The position numbers were made by a program, and so were the translations under genes. The notes beneath the pieces are model-generated. The model was given only the letters and a program-made list of their open reading frames with translations, searched no databases and was not told where the DNA came from. A DNA stretch of 64,000 nucleotides from Flavobacteriales bacterium. GTDB taxonomy: Bacteria > Bacteroidota > Bacteroidia > Flavobacteriales > Schleiferiaceae. This document shows positions 19,100 through 28,322 of the stretch, piece after piece; within the stretch, counting starts at the first letter, position 1; each line of letters begins with the position of its first letter. Where the stretch lies: the NCBI GenBank assembly GCA_017795025.1, contig CP051243.1, forward strand, positions 2,690,897-2,754,896, read 5' to 3'.

Positions 19100-21436
19100 T
19101 TAGAATTTGTAAGAAAGTCCAAGGACCAGATTGCGGCCTTGCTCGGGAAGGTTTAGAATGCGGTAGCGCGATAAATGTTGGAGGTAGGCGCGATTAAAAA
19201 TGTTTTGGACGCTGGCCGATAGTTGAACCTGATGACGTCCGCTTTCCCAGTTCCAACTACTTTTAAAATGAAAGAGGTGATATTGGGGGCTGGTGTTTTC
19301 ATTGCGGTCCACCCGGTTTTGAGCGAAGGTATAGCGCCAATCAATACTTATACTCCAGCGCTCTTCCTCCCAACGCAAACTGCTGAGGTTAGACCATGGC
19401 GGGCTAAAAGGCAGGGGCAAGCCTGTTTCAAGGTTTTCATTTATAAGCAATTCACTCGCATTACTCCAATGTAATTTGGCCCAGGGGTGCCAATCAACAT
19501 AAAGCTCAGTTCCTCCTTGGATTATGGGTGCCTGTTGGTACACATAAAGCTGACCCGCTTCTGGTAGCAGCGAAAATCGGGCTGTGGGACGGAGAAAAAT
19601 ATAGTTTTCAAAATAGTAGAAGTAGGGGCTTAGCCGAAGTAACAAGTCACGATTTTGAAACTCAATTCCTGCGTCAAGCTGCCAGGCGATTTCGGGATTA
19701 ATCGTTGCATCACCAACTTCGTGTCGAAAGGTACCATGATGCACTCCATTAGAGCTTAGTTCGGCCACGTTGGGGGCTCTAAAACTTCGAGCTAGGTGTC
19801 CTTTTAGCAACCAACTTTCCTTTATTTGAAACACCACACCAAAGGCTGCGGCAATATTGGAGAAGCGACGGTTAATGGCTGGAGAGCGAAGAACCAAACT
19901 ATCGATATTGTTCCACCAGGGCGTGGTGCTAAGTGCTGATTGATGTTGTTTGTACTCCCAACGAAGGCCACCATCCCACTTCAAGCTTTCGCTAAAGGCG
20001 CCTTTAGCAATGGCAAATATTCCCGATTGGTAAGAATTGTAGCTCGGAATTAAATACTCAAAACCAGTCTGTTGATTGTATTGAACCTGCTGACTACCAC
20101 CTAAAACCAAATCGGCAGATCCCCAGTGGGATTTATAGCGAATATTGGCCTGTCCGGAATGCAGCAACAGGCCCAAGGCTAAAGTATTGTTGCTATCAAG
20201 CTCCTCAAAACCATGGGCATGTGGTAAGCTTTTTTCCGCTCGATCATTTAATTGATACCCAGCCTCAAGCTCTAGCCAGTGTTTACCAATTTTAATGTTC
20301 TGTAAGGTGTACAGTTTATAATGGTTGATTTCTTGGCGCGGCAAATCGATATCCCCGGTAGGACCAATAAATCCCACATCAAAGGCTCGAGGAATACCGG
20401 TAGCGCCAGAGTAAATGCCTTGTTTTTGTTGGAAAAGAGAAACCTTGTATCGAGCGCGGTAGGTTTTACGGTTCCAGGCCAATTCAAGCTGACCAGAGCT
20501 TTGTTGTCCGGCGGTATTTTTTAAGGTTTGGTCGGTAATGGGCAGTAGAAAACCGTTGTATACAAACTCTTCTGCCGGTACTCGAAAGTCGTGATATTGC
20601 TTATGGCTTAGCCGCAGCCTCAGGTTTAAACTATTACGACTATAGGCAGCGTAGCCCGAATAAGCCTGGGTATTATTGTTACTATGCCAGGCCGACTGCA
20701 AACCGCCGCTCCAGGTTTTCTCACTAAGCGGCTCGGGCAATAAGCGCAGGGCACCACCAATCGCATCGCTCCCATATTGCAGGGCGGCCGGACCTTTTAC
20801 CAGTTCCACATTATATACCGAAAAGGGGTCCACCTCAAGACCATGGTCCATACCCCACTGTTGTCCTTCTTGTTTAATGCCTTCGTCAATTACCGCCACC
20901 CGATTGCCACTAAAGCCGCGCACCACCGGCTTAGAGATCCCGAGCCCCGTATTTAGGGCATTCACCCCAGGCATCTGCGAAAGCAAACTAGCCAGATCTA
21001 ATTGGCTGCTTTTCTCCGCTTCGTCGGGGCTTAAGGAGATAATACTTTGGGAGTTGTTCCGCTTTGTCCGGTTTAAGAAACCATCTTCAATTAAAATTTC
21101 TTCCAGCTCAATATTGCTGGGCACCATCGAAATTTTCAAGCTAGATACAGCCGGGAAGTCGAGGTCGAGATCTTCGGCCAAATACTGAGTCTTTTCAAAA
21201 TGCAAGTGATAGTGACCAGGCAGTAAGCTGAGCTGAAAAAACCCCTTACTATCGGTAAAAGTGTAGGCTTGATTTTCGTGCACTGTAACGCGCACCCCTT
21301 CCAGGGGCTTCGCGCTGGAGCCTTCGTAGATAAAACCTTTTAATACTTCTTCCTGAGCTACTAGCGGAGCACTAAAGAGCAGAAAGAAGCCAATCCAAGT
21401 CCTAATCCTTAAATAAGTTGAGGACGTCATTTCCAT
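19100..21436 (-). CDS. TonB-dependent receptor, probably metal (zinc) linked
   Basis: 778 residues. The signal peptide runs to about residue 27 (PLVAQ). A carboxypeptidase-regulatory-like domain (about 31-110) precedes a plug domain with VVRGFSGNRVAVIDEG and VELVKGPAALQYGSDAIGG, then a 22-strand-type barrel ending in the aromatic C-terminus SYKF. A loop has HAHGFEELD, resembling His-rich loops of ZnuD-type zinc receptors. The start overlaps the end of rseP by 35 bases, so it is probably translationally coupled. Zinc as ligand is inferred from the downstream His-rich lipoprotein and Fur-family gene. Confidence 0.88.
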   Translation of the reverse strand: MEMTSSTYLRIRTWIGFFLLFSAPLVAQEEVLKGFIYEGSSAKPLEGVRVTVHENQAYTFTDSKGFFQLSLLPGHYHLHFEKTQYLAEDLDLDFPAVSSLKISMVPSNIELEEILIEDGFLNRTKRNNSQSIISLSPDEAEKSSQLDLASLLSQMPGVNALNTGLGISKPVVRGFSGNRVAVIDEGIKQEGQQWGMDHGLEVDPFSVYNVELVKGPAALQYGSDAIGGALRLLPEPLSEKTWSGGLQSAWHSNNNTQAYSGYAAYSRNSLNLRLRLSHKQYHDFRVPAEEFVYNGFLLPITDQTLKNTAGQQSSGQLELAWNRKTYRARYKVSLFQQKQGIYSGATGIPRAFDVGFIGPTGDIDLPRQEINHYKLYTLQNIKIGKHWLELEAGYQLNDRAEKSLPHAHGFEELDSNNTLALGLLLHSGQANIRYKSHWGSADLVLGGSQQVQYNQQTGFEYLIPSYNSYQSGIFAIAKGAFSESLKWDGGLRWEYKQHQSALSTTPWWNNIDSLVLRSPAINRRFSNIAAAFGVVFQIKESWLLKGHLARSFRAPNVAELSSNGVHHGTFRHEVGDATINPEIAWQLDAGIEFQNRDLLLRLSPYFYYFENYIFLRPTARFSLLPEAGQLYVYQQAPIIQGGTELYVDWHPWAKLHWSNASELLINENLETGLPLPFSPPWSNLSSLRWEEERWSISIDWRYTFAQNRVDRNENTSPQYHLFHFKSSWNWESGRHQVQLSASVQNIFNRAYLQHLSRYRILNLPEQGRNLVLGLSYKF

Positions 21437-22730
21437 TGGCCAGAATGATCAAGGCGAGCAGGATAAAGAAGCCAACCATTTGCGCGTATTCCAACACTTT
21501 ATCGGAAGGCTTACGACCGGTAATCATCTCGATTAAAACAAAGACAACATGGCCACCATCGAGTGCAGGAATGGGCAGAATATTTAAAAAGGCCAGCATG
21601 ATACTCAAGAAAGCGGTAAAGCTCCAAAAGCGCTCCCATTCCCAAGTAGGTTCGAATTGAGAGCCGATGGCAATAAAACCGCCCACTTTTTTATATGCCT
21701 CTGTTTCGGGGTTGAAAATCAACTTTAGCTGTCGGATGTAGTTTTTAAGGACGGTTCCTGTTTTTTCAAATCCAGCGGGAACCGCTTCTGCAAAGCTGTA
21801 TTGCTGAAACTCCACATCATAAAAATCCAAAATACTGCTGCGCCCTAAGGCATAAATACCAACAACGCCGCTATCGGGAACTACCATACTTACTTCGGCA
21901 TAGGAGCCGTCTCTGCGCAGTCCTAGGGTTAAGCTATCGCCTGCAAGCGCCTTAATTCGGGGTGATATTTCATCGTGGTAGTTTAGCGGTTCCCCATTAA
22001 CGCTTACCAGGGTGTCGTTCTCCATCAAACCTGCGTCACGGCCAGCAGATTCCTCCGAAAACGCGCCAATAATAAAGGGTACCCTTAGGCTAACTATTGA
22101 TTCTTCGCCATCTAAAAGTCCTTTTTTCTGCTCCGCATCAATCGGAAGGTTTAGGGTTTCGCCGTCGCGCAGTACTGTTATATTCGACTCCCCTAAGACA
22201 AGCTCCATGTTTATCTCGGAAAAACGGACAATCTTTTTTCCGTCTACATGGGTTACCAAATCTCCTGTTTCCAAGCCAATCGCTTGGCCTTTTTCATTTA
22301 CCAGAAGGCCGCTTTTAATATTTTCGACCGGCAAATAAGCTTCCCCATAATACATGAACATCCCAATATAAATTAGGATGGCCAAAATCACATTTACCGT
22401 AACGCCACCTACCATAATGATCAATCTCTGCCAGGCTGGCTTTGAACGGAACTCCCAGGGTTTGGGCTCTTCCTTCATTTGATCGGTGTCCATGCTTTCA
22501 TCAATCATCCCGGCAATTTTCACATAGCCACCGAGCGGAATCCAGCCAATGCCGTAAACGGTTTCCCCCACTTTTTTCTTGAACAGGGAGAAACGGTAAT
22601 CGAAAAAGAGATAGAACTTTTCGACCTTCGTTTTAAATATTTTTGCCGGAATAAAATGCCCTAACTCGTGCAGGATAATCAGTAGCGACAGGGATAATAG
22701 AAACTGGGCTGCTTTTATTGTAAATTCCAT
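21402..22730 (-). CDS. rseP: RIP metalloprotease RseP (site-2 protease)
   Basis: 442 residues. It is an intramembrane zinc protease that cleaves membrane-anchored regulators and signal peptide remnants. The zinc motif HELGH is at residues 21-25 in the first membrane segment. A second motif, NILPIPALDGGH, in a late membrane segment supplies the third ligand. A periplasmic PDZ domain and PDZ-like duplicate lie between, including SVNGEPLNYHDEI. It is the first gene of the minus-strand operon leading into the TonB receptor, an arrangement worth noting. Confidence 0.95.
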   Translation of the reverse strand: MEFTIKAAQFLLSLSLLIILHELGHFIPAKIFKTKVEKFYLFFDYRFSLFKKKVGETVYGIGWIPLGGYVKIAGMIDESMDTDQMKEEPKPWEFRSKPAWQRLIIMVGGVTVNVILAILIYIGMFMYYGEAYLPVENIKSGLLVNEKGQAIGLETGDLVTHVDGKKIVRFSEINMELVLGESNITVLRDGETLNLPIDAEQKKGLLDGEESIVSLRVPFIIGAFSEESAGRDAGLMENDTLVSVNGEPLNYHDEISPRIKALAGDSLTLGLRRDGSYAEVSMVVPDSGVVGIYALGRSSILDFYDVEFQQYSFAEAVPAGFEKTGTVLKNYIRQLKLIFNPETEAYKKVGGFIAIGSQFEPTWEWERFWSFTAFLSIMLAFLNILPIPALDGGHVVFVLIEMITGRKPSDKVLEYAQMVGFFILLALIILANGNDVLNLFKD

Positions 22731-22778
22731 TCAGTGTTTTCAATTTCGGAAGCTGCAAAGCTACCAATTACAGTCGGT

Positions 22779-24449
22779 TCAGGGCTCTAATTCTTCGAGG
22801 ACCTCCCGAGCCTTTTGCTTCACTTTAACATTAGAGGCTTCTGCTGCTAAGTCTTCAATGCTAGACTTTAAGCGAGCCAAGCCATTTGTATTTAGTTCCT
22901 TAACCTTCGACAAGCCCAAAAGTTGCAAATCGGGCTCCCCACTATCCAAGGCAATGCCTACCACGGTTGCTTTTAATTTTGGCGCAGCACTTTCCAAGAG
23001 CTCCAGTAAGGCGGCTCTTTGTAAAGCGGGGCTGGGAGCTTTAGATAGGTCATAGAGTAGATAATTTAGGGGTCGCTGCTCCTGCCAAATAAGAAGTCCT
23101 TCTGCGTCCTCTTTAAGATAAAGGGAGCGCGGCGCTTTTTCAATCGCTAGCGTGATGGTGTCTTCCGCTTTAAGGGCAGCATGGATACTGAAGGTCTTTT
23201 GCTGGTCTTCATAGTGAAGCTCGCCGGCTAAACGAAGGGGTAAAACTAAATTGGTATCGCCATGCTCGAGGTAGAATTCCAATGCTTGTTTTTGCATTTG
23301 CAGTCGGTAGCGAATAGAAATGCTTAAGGGTTTCCTTCGTGCTAAAAAGTAACGAGCCTTGTGTAAGCGCAAACTGTCTGTTTTACTTTGAGGCTTTAGG
23401 GTATCGGCCCATTGTAAATGGGCTTTCGCCAGATGACTTTTCAATCGGAATTGCCAAAAGAGGTAACTGGAGTCTCCTTCTACTTGATGCTTGCGCAGAA
23501 TTTTTTGCCAATCCAGGCTATCCAATTGTTCTTGCCAGTAAGAAGCCCAATGTTGGGGCCACTGTTCATCAAAAGCATTTTCGACTAGCGCCAAGCTTAT
23601 CCGGAGCTTTGTGGCTTCTCCGGGTAGCTCGCTTATTTTAGGAAAGCTAGGCTTGGTTTCGGAAGGGGCAAGAGCAGCAAGCTTTTTCAAGCCTTCATTA
23701 GTATAAATACGGTTTTGCTTTTCGCTGATGAAATACAGCACCTTTTTATAATCACGTTCAAAACGTTCGGCTCTCTCCGCCGCTAGGGCCTCGTTTTGTC
23801 GGGCAATTTCATCCTCAAGGTCATCCGCATCAAAGCGCCTAAACTCCCCAATCGCCAAATAAAAGTCCTTCATGCTTAAGGCTGTGCTGCTAAGCATGAA
23901 GTGTGCGATATATTCATCTTCCACCACTCGGTATTCTGTTTCCAAAGGGCTTTCAATGTTTAGGTCATGGTCTAACTTTAGGTTTAGTCGAAACCGCTGC
24001 GCGCGGCCTTCTAAAGGCGATGGAAAAAGTAAGCCTGGGCTACCACTCCCTGCTTCTCCTTCCATATTTAGGGCATTAATGACCAATCCGGGGTTTAAGA
24101 AATTTACGAAGGGGGAGCCTTCAAGACTTTGCTTTTTAAGTCGATAGCGAATATAGATTCGAGCACGGGGATCATGCTTAACGTCTAGGGTGATACAAAG
24201 CTCACTATTCGCATAGCGATAGTTTAGGGATTCCTTTAAGCGACCTTCGCTTAGCCGAACTTCCAAAATTTCGGCATCTAACAATAGGTAGCATGTTTCG
24301 AGACCGGTGTCGGTACTTAGATAAGCAGAAAGCTCCTGATCCGTCCCCGGAGTATAGTGCCAAAATACTTCCAGGCCTTGCTTTTGCGCAGAGACTTGTA
24401 GGTAGCAGAGAAGGCTTAATAAAATGGGCCAAAAAGGGGCTCGATGCAT
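22779..24449 (-). CDS. Secreted protein of unknown function, weakly M1-peptidase-like
   Basis: 556 residues with a signal peptide ending LQVSAQ. I do not recognise a firm family. The first 210 residues resemble the beta-rich N-terminal domain of M1 aminopeptidases: a segment LLFPSPLEGRAQRFRLNL sits where M1 enzymes have FPCFDQP, and ALSMKDFYLAIGEF resembles the M1 pattern LSTYLFAxxxGxF. There is no HExxH or GxMEN motif, so it would not be catalytic. The C-terminal 90 residues look like HEAT-type helices. It is divergent from the biotin carrier gene with only 39 bases between. The M1 relation is inference. Confidence 0.55.
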   Translation of the reverse strand: MHRAPFWPILLSLLCYLQVSAQKQGLEVFWHYTPGTDQELSAYLSTDTGLETCYLLLDAEILEVRLSEGRLKESLNYRYANSELCITLDVKHDPRARIYIRYRLKKQSLEGSPFVNFLNPGLVINALNMEGEAGSGSPGLLFPSPLEGRAQRFRLNLKLDHDLNIESPLETEYRVVEDEYIAHFMLSSTALSMKDFYLAIGEFRRFDADDLEDEIARQNEALAAERAERFERDYKKVLYFISEKQNRIYTNEGLKKLAALAPSETKPSFPKISELPGEATKLRISLALVENAFDEQWPQHWASYWQEQLDSLDWQKILRKHQVEGDSSYLFWQFRLKSHLAKAHLQWADTLKPQSKTDSLRLHKARYFLARRKPLSISIRYRLQMQKQALEFYLEHGDTNLVLPLRLAGELHYEDQQKTFSIHAALKAEDTITLAIEKAPRSLYLKEDAEGLLIWQEQRPLNYLLYDLSKAPSPALQRAALLELLESAAPKLKATVVGIALDSGEPDLQLLGLSKVKELNTNGLARLKSSIEDLAAEASNVKVKQKAREVLEELEP

Positions 24450-24488
24450 CGCTTATGCTTAATTTAGCTATTGCAAAAGTATGCTATC

Positions 24489-25007
24489 ATGTCGAGCGAA
24501 ATGTATCAAGTTAATGTCAATGACCGCGACTTTAAAGTTGAGGTAAAAGGAAATGGGGCCGAAGTGCTTTTAAATGGCGCAGCCTTAGAACTCGATTTAA
24601 AAGGAGACGCTAAAAAGGGTTTTCACCTAATCAAGGACCGTAAGAGTTACCAAATCCAGGTTTTAGAATCGGATTTAGAAAGTAAGGAGTTTTTGGTTGA
24701 GGTTAATGGGCAAACCTTCCCGGTGAAGGGTTCGGATCGTTTCGACCTTTTGCTTAAAGACTTGGGCATGGAGCACCTAGCGAATGCCGCCGTTAATGAC
24801 TTAAAAGCGCCCATGCCTGGTTTGGTGCTAGATGTGAAGGTTGCCCCAGGTGATAGCATTAAAAAAGGTCAGGCTATTCTAGTATTAGAAGCCATGAAAA
24901 TGGAAAATGTGCTTAAAGCAGAGAGCGATGCCGTGGTGAAAAGCATTAACTGCGAGACCGGCCAGGCCGTAGAAAAAAATCAAATATTGATTGAATTTGA
25001 GGTTTAA
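24489..25007 (+). CDS. Biotin carboxyl carrier protein subunit
   Basis: 172 residues from ATG 24489; an in-frame TTG at 24471 and ATG at 24501 are alternatives. The C-terminal biotinyl/lipoyl domain has the biotinylation motif EAMKM, with the modified lysine at about residue 137, preceded by KAPMPGLVLDVKV. It carries carboxyl groups between biotin carboxylase and carboxyltransferase subunits of an acyl-CoA (propionyl- or acetyl-CoA) carboxylase. In many Bacteroidota the biotin carboxylase gene is adjacent; here it is not, so the partner must be elsewhere. Confidence 0.88.
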   Translation: MSSEMYQVNVNDRDFKVEVKGNGAEVLLNGAALELDLKGDAKKGFHLIKDRKSYQIQVLESDLESKEFLVEVNGQTFPVKGSDRFDLLLKDLGMEHLANAAVNDLKAPMPGLVLDVKVAPGDSIKKGQAILVLEAMKMENVLKAESDAVVKSINCETGQAVEKNQILIEFEV

Positions 25008-25016
25008 TTCCTCACA

Positions 25017-26138
25017 CTAGGGGTGCGCTACTGCAAAGCTCCCAAAGATGTTGTTAATCTCTAAAGTGGAGCCGTCCGCGCTTTTTAAAATGGCATTGCC
25101 GGAAAAGCTAAAGCGCTGATGGTTGTGTGCAGAATTACTATCGTGGTAGTCGCTAATAGATTCGATGTTAAAGTTCCCCTGACTTAAAGGATAAGCGCTA
25201 GAGTAGAGCTTGCCATCGGCATCGTAGTACTGAATTTCTACTGTTCTAAGGTTGTGTGGATTTTGCACCCGATGCTTCCTCTTTTGATAATCAATATTAA
25301 TATCACAAGCGGAGCCACCTGGTAGGACCACCTTTTCTATTACTTCCACGCCGCCATCTTCAAACTCGACACTAGCTTTCACTTGGAAGCTGGCACTAAA
25401 ACCAACGGCCGAATATTGCATGGTTTGTCCGTTCCCGGCATTTGCGCCGTCTACCTCCCAGGTAACCTTTTGGATTCTACCAATTCGTGCTTGTACTTCA
25501 GCGCTAAGCTCGGAATTACTATTTCTAGTGATATGAAGTTGTGCCTTAGAGTCTTGCCCAGTACGAATGGTGTGTTTTACCGAAGGGGTGCAAGATAACG
25601 GGCCGGCGCTTTGCATTTCCACGGTAAAGCTCTGTTGATTAGCCTGGTTTAAACCAATTAGGAAACAGCTGTCACCATAATAGCTAGAACTTGGAGTGTG
25701 CCAAATTAGAGGGATATGCCCATTTACGGAATCAGCGCTAAAATGATAATCAAAATGACCAGGGAGAGCCGTTAATCCGCTGGGATCATAAAGTGGAAGC
25801 GCTCCTTTTTCGAAGACATTTCCAGCACTAGGATAAGCCATATTACTGATTAATTCAGCTCCTCGAATATTTAACCGCAGTGCGTTTCGGTAGGCCGGAC
25901 TGTCGGTAGCCAAAACGCCATACATGTGTAAAACCGAATCCTGTACCTGATAATTGGTATACATCTGGTAATTGCCTTCACCAGCTTTATAGCTGATGGG
26001 TAGTCCGTTTACAGTGGCATTAACATAAAATCGTGGACTTTCAACAAAGCTTGTCTGACTAAGCCCGTCGTCTTCTTTGCAGGCGGTAAAATTTAAAACT
26101 GCAAAGGCTAAAAGGAAGCGGTAAACCTTCTTCATCAT
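25017..26138 (-). CDS. Hypothetical lipoprotein
   Basis: 373 residues. Lipoprotein signal peptide with lipobox FTAC and a following KEDDG. The rest is beta-rich and contains a segment resembling a PKD/Ig-like domain (about 205-275, including KVTWEVDGANAGNG). No family recognised. It overlaps the upstream barrel-fusion gene by 4 bases (ATGA) and so is the third gene of the sigma factor operon; it may be a surface or periplasmic partner. Confidence 0.65.
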   Translation of the reverse strand: MMKKVYRFLLAFAVLNFTACKEDDGLSQTSFVESPRFYVNATVNGLPISYKAGEGNYQMYTNYQVQDSVLHMYGVLATDSPAYRNALRLNIRGAELISNMAYPSAGNVFEKGALPLYDPSGLTALPGHFDYHFSADSVNGHIPLIWHTPSSSYYGDSCFLIGLNQANQQSFTVEMQSAGPLSCTPSVKHTIRTGQDSKAQLHITRNSNSELSAEVQARIGRIQKVTWEVDGANAGNGQTMQYSAVGFSASFQVKASVEFEDGGVEVIEKVVLPGGSACDINIDYQKRKHRVQNPHNLRTVEIQYYDADGKLYSSAYPLSQGNFNIESISDYHDSNSAHNHQRFSFSGNAILKSADGSTLEINNIFGSFAVAHP

Positions 26139-27577
26139 TTCTCAAACAATCGGTATCTCAATTGAAGGTTGGCTTGGCTTGGCCGATGGTCGGCCTCAAA
26201 GTTTTGTGCTTGGTCGTTGGTTATATCATTTAGCGCCATTATATAACTAAAGCGAAGACTTAGGCGCTCGGAATATTGGTATTCGTAGCTAAGGTTGGCA
26301 GCAAGGTTAACGGGGTTAAAGCTATTCATCTGTTGGTCAAAATGGCTATGCTCAACTTTGGGGTCCTGCTTAAATACGGTAGTCGTTTTAGTTTGGTCCA
26401 TTACTACGCTCAATAAAATATTAGCCTGAAGGCCTAAGCCAACACGATGTTTGGATGCCAGTTGATATTGATAGGCGATAGGAATTTGTAAGGTTTTAAG
26501 GCTTTTATAATGACGATGGGTTTGGACCTCAGTTCGACCAAGACCAAAGAAGGTGCTGTCGTGTAAGGTTTCGAGACCAATATCTCCACTTTGAGCATAA
26601 ACCAAGCCGGTTCGTAAAGAAGCCTTATCACTCCAGCCATACTCATATTCAAGGCCTAGTTGCCAACCCGGGTTACCCATACGACCATTCATCGACTGAC
26701 TTATTCCGGTACCTCCTATGGCATATATATTAGAGTATCGCTTCGGAACGTAAAGGTCCTCGATGGGCGTGTAAGGAACAAAAGAAGCCTCTTCAACCAT
26801 TGCAACAAGAGTGTTTTGCGGAGGAAGAGTTTCTAAAGGAGTCCAATCCGTTTTTTGCGGTGTTTGAAGCATCGCCACCTCAGGGCTTGAGGATAAAGGA
26901 CGCGCGCCAGAAATAAGAGCCCTTCCATTTTGCACGTATGTGTTTGGAGCAGAAGTGGCTGGAGAGGCCGCAGTATGGTTCGCAAGGGATGATTCTAGGA
27001 GAGCCGATTCGGGTGTGCTGGTACTAGGCTCAGCTATATTCGATGTTGCCTCCGCTTCATCCGTGGGCAGGACTTTATTTGGGGTTGCAGGCTCACTGCT
27101 GGGCTCAGGTTGGCTTGCGATTACCTCCTCATAAGCAGGACTTAAGGGACTTTCGTTTTGCCATAGGAAGAGTAAACTTAAACCAGCGGCAATAAAAATA
27201 ACCGCAGCACTGCGCCAGAAGAAGGCCAGCGGCTTTCGTGTTCTCTGATCTAAAATAGCCTCCATGCGGGTCCAGTTATCCGGATTATAGGAAAACTGTG
27301 AGGCATCCATTTTTTTGCGGAAAAGATCGCTTAACTCCTGGTCGGTCATCCCGTGCTCTGGACCCAATTCAGATTCCAAAGCTTCCCAGTTATCTGGGTT
27401 AAAGGGGAATGAGGCAGCAGCTAGCTTATCGCGGAATAGCTTTTTATACTCTTGTTCAGAAAGCGGCTCCTGAGGATCCGACATTTGCTCAAATGCCTCC
27501 CAGTTGGCTTCGTTGAACTCAAAGTCCAAGCCCTCCAGCTTTTCTTCAAATAGTTTTTTAAGCTCTTTCTCGGTCAT
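26135..27577 (-). CDS. Sigma-operon membrane protein: triplicated cytoplasmic motif, one TM, outer-membrane-type barrel
   Basis: 480 residues. Three cytoplasmic repeats with a 38-residue period (about 5-30, 43-68, 81-106) share the pattern LFxxKL-x5-F-x-F/Y-N-x2-NW-x2-E/M. A single membrane segment follows at 119-139 (WRSAAVIFIAAGLSLLFLW), then a Ser/Pro/Thr-rich linker (about 140-260), then a C-terminal region with alternating hydrophobic strands (IYAIGGTGISQ, GWQLGLEYEYGW, RVGLGLQANILL) like an outer membrane beta-barrel of about 200 residues. It follows an ECF sigma factor by 6 bases, so the N-terminus may act as an anti-sigma domain. A protein with both an inner-membrane anchor and a barrel is topologically odd. 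Confidence 0.72.
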   Translation of the reverse strand: MTEKELKKLFEEKLEGLDFEFNEANWEAFEQMSDPQEPLSEQEYKKLFRDKLAAASFPFNPDNWEALESELGPEHGMTDQELSDLFRKKMDASQFSYNPDNWTRMEAILDQRTRKPLAFFWRSAAVIFIAAGLSLLFLWQNESPLSPAYEEVIASQPEPSSEPATPNKVLPTDEAEATSNIAEPSTSTPESALLESSLANHTAASPATSAPNTYVQNGRALISGARPLSSSPEVAMLQTPQKTDWTPLETLPPQNTLVAMVEEASFVPYTPIEDLYVPKRYSNIYAIGGTGISQSMNGRMGNPGWQLGLEYEYGWSDKASLRTGLVYAQSGDIGLETLHDSTFFGLGRTEVQTHRHYKSLKTLQIPIAYQYQLASKHRVGLGLQANILLSVVMDQTKTTTVFKQDPKVEHSHFDQQMNSFNPVNLAANLSYEYQYSERLSLRFSYIMALNDITNDQAQNFEADHRPSQANLQLRYRLFEK

Positions 27578-27583
27578 GTAAGG

Positions 27584-28135
27584 TTAGGCTACATTGTCCA
27601 TTAGCTTTCGCATCATTTCTTGCAGCTTTTTTCGAGCGCTACTAAGGTGCCATTTACTGGTTCCCTCGCTCATGCCGAGCTGCTCGGCAATTTCTTTATG
27701 GTTGTAACCATCGATAATGTAGAGGTTAAAAACCTTCTGGCTCACCGGTGGCAACTTTTGCACTAAGGCTAATAGTTCTTCAGCATCAAATCGCTTTTCA
27801 GCCTCGTTGTAGTCCATCTCCGAAAGGGAGGCTAACTGCATGGGCTCTTCCACGTAATCTACCTTTGAACGTTGGCTTTTTCGATATTCATCGATAGCCG
27901 TATTAATCGTAATCCTCCGAATCCATGCCTCAAAAGGAACGGATGGGGAGTAAGACTCCAGATTATTCAGGATTTTCAAAAACGCCTTGTTTAAGAGAAA
28001 TTCTGCATCTTCTTTATTACGCTCATAACGGAAACATACGGCCATCAAAATCCCATAGCAGAGCTTGTAAAGCTCATACTGGGCTTTGCGTTCGCCGCGT
28101 ATACATCTTTCCAGCAAGTGCGCTTCGATATTCAT
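27584..28135 (-). CDS. ECF-type RNA polymerase sigma factor
   Basis: 183 residues, normal ECF length. Region 2 is about residues 20-90 (EDAEFLLNKAFLKILNNL, then WIRRITINTAIDEYRK). Region 4 is about 120-175, with the helix-turn-helix YNHKEIAEQLGMSEGTSKWH. It directs RNA polymerase to a specific promoter set. It is first in a three-gene operon with the repeat/TM/barrel protein and a lipoprotein; by context the next gene is its likely membrane partner. The 187-base upstream gap holds the terminator of the preceding kinase gene; I saw no clear promoter match. Confidence 0.93.
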   Translation of the reverse strand: MNIEAHLLERCIRGERKAQYELYKLCYGILMAVCFRYERNKEDAEFLLNKAFLKILNNLESYSPSVPFEAWIRRITINTAIDEYRKSQRSKVDYVEEPMQLASLSEMDYNEAEKRFDAEELLALVQKLPPVSQKVFNLYIIDGYNHKEIAEQLGMSEGTSKWHLSSARKKLQEMMRKLMDNVA

Positions 28136-28190
28136 AAATTCCCTTAACGGGGCTAATTTATTGAAAACGAATTGGTTTTTCGGCCTAAAA

Positions 28191-28222
28191 TAAAAAACGT
28201 CGCCCCGGAAAAGGGTGACGTT
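28191..28222 (-). terminator. Rho-independent terminator after the PfkB-family gene
   Basis: A 10-bp stem (AACGTCGCCC with GGGTGACGTT, one G-T wobble) and a 7-base loop. Read on the minus strand the hairpin is followed by TTTTTTA. It lies about 100 bases beyond the kinase stop and 55 bases before the sigma factor start, isolating the two units. Confidence 0.75.
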
Positions 28223-28322
28223 TCTTGGTCTTATTAAGTTGGGTGGATTTAATTAAAATATTCTTTTTAGGAATACTTCACCCCTTTCTTCTCGTAAAAA
28301 GGTCTTGTTTTCAGCCTGAGGT

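Noticed and set aside
20676-21188. 170-codon plus-strand open frame
   Set aside because: It is antisense to the TonB receptor plug and barrel and its product has no domain or signal.
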